Assembly: GCF_027744825.2 (NCBI RefSeq) | Contig: NC_071335.1 | Coordinates: 9,773,001 to 9,837,000 of the forward strand | Direction of reading: 5' to 3' | DNA length: 64,000 nt | DNA from: Synchiropus splendidus | Taxonomy: Eukaryota; Chordata; Actinopteri; Syngnathiformes; Callionymidae | Part shown: positions 31,812 to 46,245 of the stretch, in pieces | Position numbering within the stretch: position 1 is the stretch's first letter | Layout: every line of letters starts with the position of its first letter | The notes under the pieces: model-generated | Told to the model about the DNA's origin: nothing | What the model saw: the letters and a program-made list of their open reading frames with translations, nothing else | Database searches by the model: none | Translations under genes and position numbers: made by a program

Positions 31812-32336
31812 TTAATTTGAAAAGGAGCAAGATGAATCAATATCAATCATAAAGAACTCACTTAAATCCACCTCATCTCCAAATTTACATGCTGCATCAT
31901 GCGACTCGGAGACACGATCAAGTTCACAAGCAACCGGATTTTCAATATCCTCGGGAGACGGAAAAACTTTGCCTCCAGCCAAATCATTCCCAAGGATCAA
32001 ATCAATACCCTGAATTGGCAGTTGGGGTCGCACTGCCACACAAACTTTGCCTGACACAAATTTAGACCTTAGCCAGACATAATGCAAAGACGCACGGACT
32101 ACACTCATTTCCACACGCCAGACTTGAATATCTGATCCACAGTAAGAACGGTCAGAACAACTCAACACATCACCGCGAATGATGGACTGTTTCGCGCCAG
32201 TATCCCGCAGAATAGTAATACGGACCCTCTCTGCTGACTCCCCTGAGGTTCCAAACCCCTGTGAAATGAAGGGTTTGAAATCCTCATCCATTTGAATTTG
32301 GAAAAATAAACTTGCTCTCAGAGTTTTGGAGAGCAT
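31812..32336 (-). pseudogene. Gypsy retropepsin-like protease region
   Basis: A 174-codon open frame with RVRITILRDTGAKQSIIRGD, whose catalytic Asp lies in DTGA, then LPIQGIDLILGNDLAGGKVF, the ILG(N)D flap-side block. An acidic end (IDIDSSCSFSN) follows. It lies 5-prime of the integrase block on the same strand. No active-site residue is visibly lost, but neighbours on both sides are broken. Confidence 0.75.
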
Positions 32337-32479
32337 CTGTTTGTGTAAAACCCACTAACTGATTTTTCCTTTTTCGAATGGTGCACACAGCAATGAGACG
32401 GCCCTGGTCCTGAACGAGTGGAGGGGGGCTACGACAACCAGGGACTGGAGATTTTACTTTATCAAAATATTGATCATGA

Positions 32480-33668
32480 CGAACAGCCGAAACAAACACG
32501 TTTATGGGTCAGAGTAACTTCATCAGCTGGTTCTGTCATAATGGCTAGTCTAAAGTGATCCAAGTGCAGATGGAAGTGAACTTGAGGACTCGGAACAAAC
32601 AAGAGTTCTGTTAATCGATGTTTTAATACAATAAACGCACAAATAAAACACGAACAAATAATCAATAACTCAGGGTGATGACACCAGAAGTGGAGCGCGG
32701 AAGACACACGCGAAGGGAGAGGGATAAATCCTAAAACATAGCAGACATTGACTGTGCTGCAAAACGGGGACAACAGAAAACTACACACTCGTAAAAACTC
32801 ACGAAGTTAAATGTAACTAAAGTAAAATAAAACTAAACCATACAAGACACGAAACCTAACAAGCACGGCTGCATCAGCTAGCGTTGTGACCTTCTGCTAA
32901 TTAAGATAAGTCACAATTTTATCAGGGAGTTGATTCTTAAACTCTTCAAGCAACACTAATTCATGTAGCTCCTCAAATTTTGTCACTTTACTGGATTGAC
33001 ACCATTTATCAAAAAGATCTTTCTCCCTCCCAAATTCTACAAATGTCTGTTTTTTTCACATTTCCTGAATGTTTGCCTGTATGCCTCAGGCACCAATTCA
33101 TAGGCCCTCAGAGCAGTAGTTTTAACAATATCATAATCTAAGCTTTGATTCGATAGATAAAGAATGACATACTTCTTCAACTAATTTGCACTGCGGTAAC
33201 AGAGGCCACACACTTTCAGGCCAGTGCAGGGTGGCAGCGATGCGTTCAAAAGCACTGAAGTAGGAGTCAACTTCAGACACTCGGAAAGATGCTACTAAAG
33301 CAATGTGCCGACTGACATCAAAGCTTTCTCGTGGGCTCGAGGTTGGTGTTTGGGGTGTTCCAAGGCCCTCACTCTTAAATGCTTGGCTTTCACCTCCAAC
33401 TCCCTATTTCTGAGCTCAACCTCCTTTATTTGGAGCGTAAGTTGAAGAGTCTCCATAGGGGTGGTAACCTGAAGAGGCTGCTCAGGGAGTGGGGCAGAGA
33501 TGCCAGCAAAGTCATCTAGTGACTCAAACAAACCCTTCTCATTGAATGCGGCACAAACTGTCACAGTATTCCATAAACATCTGCTATTTTAATGAATTCT
33601 GCTTTCCTACATCTACTTAATTTCTCTCTAGTAGGGTTCACAGAAAACTCATCTAAATCAAACTCCAT
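32480..33668 (-). pseudogene. Gypsy gag remnant
   Basis: It begins at 33668 with MEFDLDEFSVNPTREKLSRC, a start typical of fish Gypsy gag, and soon hits a stop. 33564-33295 has the helical block LQLTLQIKEVELRNRELEVK. Further fragments run to 32480. Many stops and shifts are present. Confidence 0.65.
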
Positions 33669-33778
33669 GGTTCTCCCCCACCATAAAAAACTGCCAGCAA
33701 GACAAGTAGAAAAAGCTAAATACTCACCAAAGTCGACGGATAAATATCAACAAAGCTTGCAGACGAGCCCCCAAATCA

Positions 33779-34380
33779 TGTTATGTCCCCAGTCCAGGGG
33801 GAAGGTGGACACAACATGACCGTCTCCATTCTCCAAGCACTCCAGCAGCCAAAAAGGGAAAATTTAACACACATTTATTCAATGCTAACACACGAAACAA
33901 AAGTAAAAGACACAGTCCACAAATGAAACAAATGTCCCCTCCCTCTCGAGTCAAACAGCCTGGCCTCCCAAACGTCACTCAAAACTTGACTGTGTTACAT
34001 TACAAACGGCAAACCAAAAGTTCTTCACATACACTAAACTCACTATGTTTGCTTGAACTTAAATGAAGGGGTTTAACACAAATAAAATGAACAAAGGAAG
34101 AAAACAAAAACTCTGAATACTAACACTGAGCAACAAACCAACACAAAAGAATAATCACAAGGACCACAGAACAACACCTGCTGCTGGCTTGGGAGTGGTT
34201 GGAGAAGAGAGAGAGTGAGCAGGCAGCAGCTACAGGTACTGATAGATGTCTCCACTCCCTCTGGAAGGATGCACTCCGGCTCCAGCAAATCAGCCTCCAT
34301 CCAACCACGCCCACAACCACACTCTGCAGGAATCAAAACACTCTGGTTTGTTAGCAACTTATGACCTTGGGGCCATAACA
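33779..34380 (-). repeat. Gypsy 5-prime LTR and adjacent primer site
   Basis: In reverse complement this 602-base segment starts TGTTATGGCCCC and ends GGGGACATAACA, short inverted ends of LTR type. Immediately downstream (33762-33773, minus) lies TGGGGGCTCGTC, matching a tRNA-Pro-type primer site, and the gag ATG follows ~95 bases on. No partner LTR is seen in the window. The LTR outer end abuts Tc1 sequence at 34381. Confidence 0.75.
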
Positions 34381-34672
34381 GTAGGTGTTTACCAAGCTTG
34401 TGGCATCATATGCAAAAACCCTAACCCTGTAGTTGCTGCCAAAGTTGCATCAACAAAGTACTTAGCAAAGGCTTTGAATACTTATGCACATGTGGTTTCT
34501 TTTAATAAATTTGCAAAAATCTCCATTTTTTTTTCACATTGTCATTATGGGTTGTTGTGTGTAGAATTTTGAGGAACAAATATTTATTGAATCCACTTTG
34601 GAATAAGGCTGAAACGTGACAAAATGTGGAAAAAGAGAAGCGCCCTGAATACTTTCCGGATGCACTGTAAAT
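34381..34672 (+). mobile_element. Tc1 element, 3-prime end
   Basis: It contains CCAAGCTTGTGGCATCATAT, CTGCCAAAGTTGCATCAACA and AAAGTACTTAGCAAAGG, and ends in ACTTTCCGGATGCACTGTA, the 3-prime transposase end and terminal inverted repeat of a common fish Tc1 family. The coding remnant has stops. It is cut by the Gypsy LTR at 34380. Confidence 0.8.
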
Positions 34673-35699
34673 TGGACGTGACTTTGGCCAAGCTGTTGAA
34701 AAAAAATCTTAAAAGCCCAACACCACCTGCTTTACTGTGAACATTTCACAAGCAGGCAGGTGGATATGAGACTCACACAGGCTGACCGTCCACACGCAGC
34801 CTCGGGATAGAGAGCTGCACACACTGATTCATGGCAGTTGGTAGTTTCCAACATATCGTCAGACATTTTCATCGGGTTATGAAGGAGCTCACCACCAAGA
34901 TAAAACAATCGGATACAAACAACTGGCAAGTGTCCTGGGACAAGGCTCTCAAGTGGTGCACACGTGAACTAAAAAACTTAGTCAGGATACTGTAGTGATT
35001 GCTGAGCAGAAGTTGAGGGAACTATTGGGCACAGAAGGGCAGCCACTGGGAGAGAAAAAGCTCTTGTTTCAGAGACATTACAATGACAGAAACTGGAAGG
35101 TACGCAGCCAAGATTACTGTTGGTTCAAATCTATCTAGATTACCAGCATGCCTCTTTTCCAGGAGTCAAGTTATGTCATGCTGTATATATTTTGCAGGTC
35201 ATGGATAAGTCAGACAGTGTCATCTTGTCATTTGGTGTCAACAACAGAAAATCCAAAGACACAAATCCCAGTTGACTGTAAAGTGAGTGGCTGCCATTGT
35301 CATTCAACTGATCAATTTACCGCAGTATTTGCCTGTTGCAGACAAAACCACACTATTTGCCAATGACCAAACATCTCCAAATTGCCAAGAGATGATTTTC
35401 ACAGTGCATGACAACATCCACTGGACTCCAACGACTGCGTTGACGGAATACAACTGGATTTTAATTTGGCGTACAGAGTAAATGATTAACCGAAGGATCC
35501 ATTGGTTCAGGAGCTCATAACTTGTTACTGCTCCCATCAACCTGTAGTTTCGCTCATGTCTCCAACATCCGAGGCCACTCTATGCGGTCTCAAGAGAGTA
35601 CTTCATGGAGGCGGTTGACTTCAGTTGTGTCCCTGTCTGGGAAACAGGCCAAACTCGCTCACACTCCATGACATAATTTGTGTGTAGTCAAATGGGTCC
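34673..35699. other. Gene-free stretch
   Basis: No supported gene. It may be the downstream part of the Helitron remnant, but no domain is legible. Confidence 0.35.
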
Positions 35700-36930
35700 C
35701 ACGTGGAGGCATATGGCAAACACTGTACCCTGTTCTGGAAACACTAGTCTGTGCCCCAAATTACAAGTTCTCCGTCACTATCTAGGCTCCAGAATGGTAA
35801 TGCATTTGTTGTGTACTTTGCTAGATTTTTCAGCTTTCTTGCAGTGCTCAAAGAAAACAAAAGGCTCCTTTCGGAGTTGCCTTCTTTCTTAAAACGTAGC
35901 TGCAGACTTGAGTCCAATGTTGCATGCAGAGCCACGGTCATGACACAGTGCATTCACACACTCTTTCTTCAGAAGCAGCATGGTCTAGTTAGCAACAATC
36001 TCTCTTCTGGAGTCTTCTGACCTGTCTTTGACGCAAATGCGGTTGAGCATCTCAGTGTAGGGCATGTCATCTGAACGGGAGTGTGAGGTTTGGCCTGTCT
36101 CACAGGCGGGAGTTGGTAAAAGTCTCCAACAGACATGCCGCGGTCAGAAGCTGCTCAAGGGTCACAGAAGAAGGAATTGCAGAATTGGGATTTCAGCTTT
36201 GATGTCTCTCCCTGATGATCATGGTGCTGGAGCACAGCAGTTTAGGGAAGCCAAAACGAGAAGTGGCACCAATTGCCTTCACACAAATCTTTGAGTGTGA
36301 TTTGCTGTGTATCTGAAGCTCTCTGACCTTCTTGTACAGCTCTGGGTGAGTGCTCGGATCAGGCATCTTGGCGGTGATCAAGAGACAAAATCACATACCG
36401 ACTGATCAGAGTCTTCCTCGAACACGGGTGCACCTTCAATCTAAATCAAGCAATGGATGTGTGGATTTCCTCTGTTCTGGAATTCCACATGGTAATAGTC
36501 CACTACCTTGCCAATGGGTTGTGCAGGAGTGAGGATGAGATCTCAGACGAGTGACTCAACACATTTGTCAAACATGCGCTTGGTCTTGATAGGATTGCTG
36601 TGAGGGATGTCTCACTTGGTGGCCCGATCGAGCGCGTCAAAATCTACCGCTTCAGCCTGCAGCGCATTTCTGCTGCAGAAAATGTGCAGAAGAAGGTCGG
36701 GGTGTCCCGATGGCGAATCATAGCAAACAAATCATTCAGTTTTCACAAAAATATGCTGGAGTGCCTCTATGTAGCAATATAAAGCGGATTGCGGATCTTT
36801 ATTGCGAACAAGCTTCTCTACCTCACGTTTGTCCTGAAGCATGGTGTTTGTAATTCTGCATCCTTCGTGCCTCCTCCAAAGCGTTTGCATGAGGTCTTCC
36901 TCATTGTAATCGACATCTGACATGTCGTCC
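35700..36930 (-). pseudogene. Helitron Rep/helicase remnant
   Basis: Minus-strand fragments in order: RRHEGCRITNTMLQDKREVE (36.87 kb), the HUH-nuclease block [14 protein letters not shown] (about 36.48 kb, two His of the HxH motif), KMPDPSTHPELYKKVRELQ with GFPKLLCSSTMI (36.2-36.4 kb) and, after a deletion, the PIF1-helicase block VGDFYQLPPV (about 36.1 kb). This order of Rep then helicase identifies a Helitron. Walker A and most of the helicase are missing, and frames change often. Confidence 0.72.
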
Positions 36931-38529
36931 TCATGGCCAGAACTGTCGTCGGGAACGGTTGTGTTGCACGACTCGACCTCATCATGGAGGACTATGTTGC
37001 GGTACTAGTGGCGGCTCTGTGAGCGTAGTTAAAGCTCTAATCGATTTTGGCCAGCTGACGGTCTGGAACAGCTGGTGGCTGAAATATTTCACTGACCCCT
37101 TGTGATGTTTTGGTGAAGAGCTTTTTAAACTACATTTGACACATTATTGCAATACGAAGTCTATTTACTTCATAACTCAAAATTAAAAACTCTTCAAATT
37201 CAAAGGGATAGTAGTCAAGAGCATCCCGAACTGTTTTGTGCACAGATCCTTAGCATTTTCATCACATGGCTAAGACGCCTGTGCAAAATAGGGATGTCAA
37301 ATTTGTCCATTTGAAGTTGGCCAGTGACCACTTCAAAGTGCTTTTGTAATGCCATTCCACGAAAAGTGAATGAGATGGAATATAGTAAAACTAGAGCCAT
37401 CTCAAATGAACATGTCAGGCCTCCTCACTGCTTGAATTCCATACAGTCTTCAGTCATCTGTTTGGAATGCCTGCAGGAAGCATGTCTCTGATGCTTTGTG
37501 TATGGTCAGGGGTAACGCATGTTGCAGCAGGCGGGGGAGATGCGCCTGGAGCGGGATTTCTCACCACAAGCTCATAGATTTAATATGGTTGATCTCTGGC
37601 ACATTCTGTATTATGCTTTCTGTTGCATCCAAATACACAGCATCATTCTTGCATCTCTTGTACTACACTGCAAGTGTCTTTTTAGACCATGGCATTATGC
37701 CTTTAGGATGCATTATTACTTTCTTCAGAACCTCTGAGTCTGAGCCTGTATGTTGGCGCAATAGTGCATGCAGAATGAGCAACTCGTTTGGGTGGCCCTA
37801 TTTTCTTAGGGCCTCTTTTGTGGGCACTCCATCCCTGCAGACAGGTTGGACAATGTCCTCAGGGAGTTTTTCAATGGACCCCAGATAAATACTCCAAGGA
37901 AGTTTGGCTGTCTAATATCTTCATATTCACTGTGCAAATCTGCTCGTACGGGTCGATGTTTAGGTTCAGTGTGCAGTGGCACACCTCACCACATCAGCTT
38001 TCAGGGTGTGTTCATCTTTTATGTCGATGGTGAAGGTGACAGGGCAATCCTCAGAAATCCTCAAATCGGCAATAACCAGAGCATTTAAAAAGTCAACTGG
38101 TATTAGGGGAGTGTAATGTTTTCAATGAGTGCTGTTTAAAAGCAAAGCTGGAATGGAGATGGAGTGTTTTAATTCCTTTTGAAACCACATTAGTCCATTG
38201 CAGCCCAGTAAAGCCTCATCCTTTTTGAGTTTTCCTTAAGTCAAGCCATTCCTTTGTGTCGACAAAAGAAAAAAACAGTGCGAACGTGGCATTTGACGTG
38301 TAAAAAACTGTTCTTTATCACTGGGATCTGATGAAATGGGTGGAGTGAAAGTGAAGGATTGTCTGGTCACGGACGCCTGCGTCTGTGACGTGGATATTAT
38401 GAAAAATAACATCACCTCGAAAGTTTGGGGCACCACCTGAAATATAGTTTTCAGGAGACTATTAAGCTCTCTTGATTAACACTAGAGAAGAGTGAAACGC
38501 CAATATGTCAAACCCGTATAGATTTATTG
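36931..38529. other. Decayed DNA, possibly Helitron 5-prime part
   Basis: Minus-strand fragments near 37.2-37.9 kb look coding but show no domain that I can name. 38.1-38.5 kb has nothing legible. Confidence 0.3.
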
Positions 38530-38819
38530 ATGGCCCCCAGAACTAATAAAACCTGTCTGAAGACAAACCTCATTGTTCCGTCTGAAGGCAAACCTCGCTG
38601 TCTTCAGACAACATTGTTAAGACAAAGTGCACACACACACCAGTCACCCACCTGTAGACCCCTCCTTTTCAAATTGCACCATTTGGCTGGGGGAAGGTTC
38701 ACACCTCTGAGCTATCTAGCAGACGCTGAGCTCTTCCGGCATTGTTTTGAAGTATCCAGATCAACAAAGGTATCACAACAGCTGTTCCAAGGCCCTGCCC
38801 ATATAACCGGAGTATTTAG

Positions 38820-40632
<1,813 letters not shown>

Positions 40633-41150
40633 CTGAAGGTCAACCAGACTAAGGTCAATTTGGAGCCAGGTTATTTAAAAGCACCGTGGGTGACTGTGGC
40701 TTGAGACTGCTGTTTTGTTTATTACATTTTTAAAAGATGCTACAGCTGGCGCTCAGGTACTTAATTGTTGATCTCACACCCTCATGTCCAGAACGCTACA
40801 GACTAAGGACCGGGATACTTCCTCAACGTCACTGTACGTACCAAAAACGTCTGCTTTAGATCTCAGCGCTTATAAAAGGGAACGCAGGTTTACTTAAGGA
40901 ACAAAAATAAATAAATAAAATCAGAAGAAAAACAAACTCGTGGTTAATAAAGGCGTGCGTGAAGCGTAAACAAAGGATTCTGTAAGAGCAATCGGGAGTA
41001 AAACACCATGAAGACTGGTTAATTTGCTGAGGAGAGACGAGATACATTTTCTGGACAGTTATCACGTCCAACCTCCGACATCCGTGAAACTGCCGAAGAT
41101 GAATTGAATGAGAAGATGAGGTCCATTCTAAATGATTCTCACTTAAACTC

Positions 41151-41700
41151 TCCTGGAGGAAGGACATCATCCTGATCCCTAGATTTTATCCAGCCATAGC
41201 TATGAATGTCGGTTTCCATTCGCTCCAGGTTGTTAGACCTGGCTCTCTGACAAAGCTGTTCTTCAGCCCCTGGAACATTTTTTTTCACCGCTCTCAGTAC
41301 AACCCAGTCGTTTGACGATAACACAGCATCTGTTGAGGCAGTCAAGGTTTCGTCATCCTCCAGCTGATGAAAAAAAAAAAAAAGTACAATTCGGCTGTTT
41401 CATACTTAAATGTGTACCCCCATCTCCATCGTCGGCTGTGAGGCTTTACAGACCACACATCCTGCAATGATTCCGATGGCGGCGCCTGCGTACGTCGAAG
41501 GTACATTACATTCACGAGGAGCCCCAACACCCATCCACGGGTCTTCAATAGGTCACAGCCGTCTCACTGATGACCAGCGATTCACGCTCCGATGTACGGA
41601 CAAACATTGAGTTGATTGTATTCAATGGCTTCTCTGCTATAGATGGTGCTCGTTTCCTGCGGAATCTTTTTGGAGTTTGAGAAACACAACATCTCTGCCT
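41151..41700. other. Unassigned stretch with exon-like minus-strand frames
   Basis: 41345-41139 (minus) encodes SSNDWVVLRAVKKNVPGAEE and ETDIHSYGWIKSRDQDDVLP. Upstream on the same strand, 41500-41400, AGAAIGIIAGCVVC could be a membrane segment. No family is recognised and the frames are interrupted. It could be a remnant of a spliced membrane-protein gene. Confidence 0.25.
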
Positions 41701-43110
41701 GCTTAGGTCAGGACCATCTTAAGATGGCTAGATTCCTGTCCCACATGCTTGGCAGTCCCAGGAGATGTTGACTACATGGTTGGCTCCCCCCCAGTGACGA
41801 TGACTCCTCAGCTCCAGCGAAGCCGGTTTGGGCTGTGGGCATTGGTGAAGACAAGTCATTTTTATGACGAGGTCCACCTCAACGTCTTTCCGGATGATGA
41901 GGCTCAATCGCGCATGGAGGAGGGCGAGTGCACACCAGTGGGACCCATCCAGCAAATGTGCCATATGGAAGAAATGCCCAGCCTCTTCAAAGCGGCAGCG
42001 GAGGTACTAGGAGTACCACTCCTTCCACAGAGCAGGGCCCAGAGGAAGTCCACCAGATGGTGTGGCTGTGGGCTCACTCTGGCAAGCACCTCATGGCTCC
42101 CCTGTCCATCAAGGCACCCCCTAGAGGCTTCACTGTGTATTCCACAATGGAAGGTGTGGACCCCACCAAGGGACCTCCTCCTCTGGGTGAAGTACAGGGG
42201 TTCTACCTGGCCCCCTCAACCATGCGCTGGACCAGAGCCAAGCAGCGGCTCCCTGATGAGAAGGACCGCACCACAGTGTTCTTCTTAGACAGACCTTATA
42301 CCTGTGCCATACACATACAGGCTCTTACATAATGGCTGGCAGCAGTGTTGGATCGGTCCCTCTGAGAAGGACAGGCTGGAAGGGGAGGAACACCGACATG
42401 CTCAAATAACAGCAGTAGAGTTCCAGAAGATGGCGCTGGCCGCGTCAGTGGACGGGGCGCACATCCGGACACTCGACATTTTGTTTGGCCCTAAAACTAC
42501 CTGGTGCGCTCCTGTGTCCTCTTCATCTCGGTCTAGGGAGCGGTTCGGATGCAGAGAAGTCCAGGTGGACTCCAGGTAGCTCTGCGACCCAGCTCAGGTC
42601 CCCATCATTCCTGCCGACCCAAACTAATAAATCTTTCAAAGGATAAGTCCTGTCTTCAGGTGATGTTGACGTGTGTGTGTCTCAGCATACGAGTTCCACT
42701 TTTATGGGCCATATGCTACCTGGTCCTGAGGGACGGTCTCATTCGACAGGTTCAAGCCCGTGAGAGGAAAAAAAAAAACGCGTCTCCTCGCATGCCCCCC
42801 CCACCCCTGATGGAATCTCATTCAGCATATGTGGGTCTGTGCGATCCCCTCTCTGCGCGGTTAAACAGGATGCCGATCAGGGGTTACGCTTTAGTTTTGT
42901 CACCAACCACCCGCTTTCACGGGGATTTGTGATGTCTCCATACACTCAGGCAATTACTCAGGTGCATTAGACCAGGGGACTGGATGACCTCTGTGGATCT
43001 GACAGACCTTACTTTCACGTCCCCATTTCGCCACGTCACAGGTGTTACCTGAGGTTGGCAAGATATTACGCCCGCCCCCTCAATCCTTCTAATGCCACAT
43101 GCCATAGTAC
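41700..43110 (+). pseudogene. Old DIRS copy B: gag and reverse-transcriptase fragments
   Basis: 41749-42288 carries VHLNVFPDDEAQSR and MEEMPSLFKAAAEVLGVPLL, matching the gag frame of DIRS copy C (VHLKIFPDDDD, MDEMPQLFREAAETLGV). 42800-42932 has CDPLSARLNRMPIRGYAL, and 42960-43080 has decayed DWMTSVDLTD. It is more diverged than copies A and C. Its 42790-43110 part is the inverted partner of 4110-4400. Confidence 0.78.
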
Positions 43111-43655
43111 TAGGAAGGATGGACTCTAGTTGAAATCAAAACTGGAGAGAAAAAAAAAAGAAAAGGCAGTAAAAAGAACGTCTTGACTATGACCCACTAA
43201 TTCTTTAGTCTCATTATTTGTACTAGTGAATTTTAGCAATAGAATATCAAGCTTTGAGTAGTTAAACCAGGGGTGGCCAACCAGTCAGAGGCTAAGAGCC
43301 ACATAGTTTTACTTTGTTGCTGAAATGACCCACATCCTAAAAATATGCAAGGACAATGAATAACGGGTGAAACGCATGCCATACGTTTAGTTTAGGGAAT
43401 GACAAAGTTTGGTGAAGAACCGCATGAAACTGGGAAAAGAGCCGCATGTGGCTGACAAAGGATCATTGTATCTAAGGCACCAGGATTTCTTCCTGGTGCT
43501 TCCTGCTGTTGTATACATGCTGGTGGAGGAGCCAGCAGATTTCACCATTAAAGTTGAACTTTGTGTGTTTAATGACATGACAAAAAGGAGGCTTGAGGGC
43601 ATGGCTGAACTGGGTGGGGGGAACTTTAAACAGAACCACAGAAGGTGAATAAAGG
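42790..43655 (-). repeat. Right inverted arm, inner part
   Basis: Reverse complement of 3590-4400: DIRS RT fragment, then A/T-rich DNA and the hAT-like repeat (43265 onward), ending GAACTTTAAACAGAACCACAG. At about 43656 the arm is interrupted by DIRS copy C and resumes at 60968. Confidence 0.83.
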
Positions 43656-43852
43656 TTCTATTTCATATGTGCTCCGCCCTCTAACGGCCTTCGCAATTGG
43701 TTAATCCACATCGAGGCACTGGCCTCGGCCTGAGACTTCGATTGATTGGCTCTCCGCCCAGGAAGGCACCACCCACCGCATATAAATCTCCCCTGCTCCC
43801 GCCGCTCTGCTCCTTTTTCCACTCAGCCTGCGACTACAACCATCGGGTTATT

Positions 43853-44912
43853 ATGGAGCGTTCCTGTGCGTCCTGCGCTGATGTTCTAGGTGAGTCTGAC
43901 AAGCATGACGCCTGCGTCGTCTGCTTGGGGCCTGAGCACCTGAAGCTGCTGGACTCATGTCCCGCCTGCGTGGCTCTGCCAGGAGAAGAGCGGCGCAGGC
44001 GGGAGGGTCTGGCATGCTGGAAGAGAGCCGACCAGGAGTCGGCCTCTCTTCTCTTCCCCTCAGTCCACTCCCAAACCACCCCCAGGGAGGATGGTTTGGG
44101 CGGATGTCACTGAGGAGGATGAGCAGCGTTTCTATGAGGAGGAGGTCCACCTTAAGATTTTCCCCGATGACGACGACGCGGGGGTGGTGGACGAGGGCGT
44201 GAGTACTCCAGCGGGGCCTAGCCTGAGCAGGTACCCGATGGACGAAATGCCCCAACTTTTCCGCGAGGCAGCGGAGACACTTGGGGTGTCCCTCCCTGCC
44301 CAGGCGGAACCAGAGGAGGAGGACTTCTCAATACCTTTGTTCACAAAGGCTGCGAAGATGGCGTCCAGACCCTCAGCCACGGTTCCCAAGATGGCCAGGC
44401 TTTGGGCCCACTCGGCCCAGGATCTCCAGGCGCCCTTCACAATCAAGGCGCCGCCGAGGGGATATGCCGTTTACTCCACTGTGGAGGGCGTCAATCCCAC
44501 CAGGGGGCTGCCACCTCTGGGGGACACGCTCGGCTTCTGTCTGGCGCCAAACTCCTCGCTCTGGACGGGCGGTAAGGAGCGGCTCCCTGAGGAGAAAGAC
44601 CGCGTTACTGCCACCTTCCTGGACCGGGCTTATTCATGCGGCATGCACGTCCGTTCCCTGGCGAACAACATGACCTTCCTGGCGGCGTCCATGGACAGGC
44701 TGCTGTTCGAAAAAGAGTCCGTGTCAGGGGACGAGCTCAGGAGAATCCAGCTCTCTACCGCGGCCTTCCAGAAAATGGCACTGGCGGCCTCGGTGGACGG
44801 TGCACGCACGTGCGCCCTCACCCAGATGGCGGCCCGCAACCTGTGGATCAAGAAGACGGGGCTCAAGGAACCGGAAAAGCATAACCTGATCGGAGCGCCG
44901 TTCTCCGGGTAG
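43853..44912 (+). pseudogene. DIRS copy C gag
   Basis: It starts at 43853 (MERSCASCADVLGESDKHD), with C-x2-C pairs (CVVCLGPEHLK, CPAC) typical of DIRS gag. The frame continues after a shift near 44095 as 44091-44912 (VWADVTEEDEQRFYEEE, VHLKIFPDDDD, APFTIKAPPRGYAVYSTVEG, FLDRAYSCGMHVRSLANNM). Gag packages the RNA; one frameshift is visible. Confidence 0.8.
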
Positions 44913-45318
44913 GACACCCGCTCTCAAGCGCCCAAGATCTCTCTCGGCTGCCAATAAACCACAGAAGAAGTATCTTGTGTCATCTGATGCTTTTATTGCA
45001 TGCGGGGCTTCACACTCGGGGTCAGCTTCTACGTACCGGCCTGAGCCCGGTTCCGTAGGCCTCCCTCGTGTCCAGGCTTCGTGTTCGCTAGCCAAAAAGG
45101 CTAAGCTAACACTAGCCTCCTCGACCACCATCTTGCACCGCCCGTGCCAAGCCGGCCCCGTTCGAGTGCTTCAAACGTACAGGCGAGTGCTGATCGGCCC
45201 AGGGTACTTCATTACCCAGCGGCCTCTGCAGCTGTCACCTCTGGCAGCCATCTTGCACCGCCTGCCTCCGGGACGTCCCGCCCGCCTTCGCCAAGCGCTT
45301 GGGTGAGTGTCGTAACGG

Positions 45319-46245
45319 GTGGCCATTTTGCTTTGCCTCGGTCAAATGAACCCAGTGCGGCTGCGCAGAGCGTCACCGTGTCGAGCAGGGGACTACATCT
45401 CCCGGCTTCCCACGCTGCTGACATCTCCCGTGTTGCCGGAAATTCACGGCTCACGGTGTCTTCAGCGAACCCTGACGGCGGCACCCGGCCCTTTCGGAGG
45501 GTGCCCCCCGCTCATACCAGATGTGGCAGGCGGGCATTTTCCGTCTCTGGCCCAACCTCTCACAGACTTCCACTCGGTGTGGGTGGATTTGTGCAGCCCC
45601 CTCGCCCCTTGGTTAAACAGATCATTAAGCAGGGGCTACGCACTTCAGTTCTGCCGCCGTCCCCCCCCCCCCGAGTTCACGGGAATCCGCCTCACGTCTC
45701 CTCGCTCCCCAGCAGAGCGTCTGTGTCTGGAGCAGGAGTCGCTCCTTCGGAAGCGAGCTCTCTCTCTGGTGCGTCAGGAGGATCGCGAGAGAGGGTTCTA
45801 CTCGGTATACTTCTTGGTCCCCAAGAGCTCGGGAGGTCTCAGACCAGTTCTGGATCTGAGACAGCTGAACGCCTTCATCTCCACCCACTCGTTCAGGATG
45901 CTGACAATAAAGCAACTGCTTGAGTGTGTCAGGCCAGGGGACTGGATGACCTCCGTGGATCTGACGGATGCGTACTTTCACATTCCCATCCTACAGCGCC
46001 ACCTGAGATTTGCAGTGGGGGGCAACTGCTACCAGTTCGACCGGCTCCCCTTCGGGTACTCCCTGGCTCCACGGACCTTCTCAAAGGTGGTGGATGCCGC
46101 GTTGGAGCCGCTCAGATCTGTGGGCATAAGGATCCTGTCATATCTGGACGACTGGCTCATTCTGGCGGCTTCGGAGAACGAAGCGCGACGTCACACGGAG
46201 ATGGTGCTGCGGCACATCTCCCGTCTGGTGTATGTCTTTTGGTGA
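45319..46245 (+). pseudogene. DIRS copy C reverse transcriptase
   Basis: The open frame from 45319 contains SLVRQEDRERGFYSVYFLVP, GLRPVLDLRQLNAFI, GDWMTSVDLTDAYFHIPI, FDRLPFGYSLAPRTFSKVVD and the catalytic ILSYLDDWLILA. It ends abruptly after LRHISRL, where a deletion joins it, out of frame, to the recombinase. The sequence before about 45550 is Pro/Ser-rich and may be linker or out-of-frame sequence. Confidence 0.85.

Noticed and set aside
45144..45923. 259-codon frame overlapping DIRS RT
   Set aside because: The DIRS RT motifs lie in the 45319-46245 frame; this one is a GC-rich shadow.
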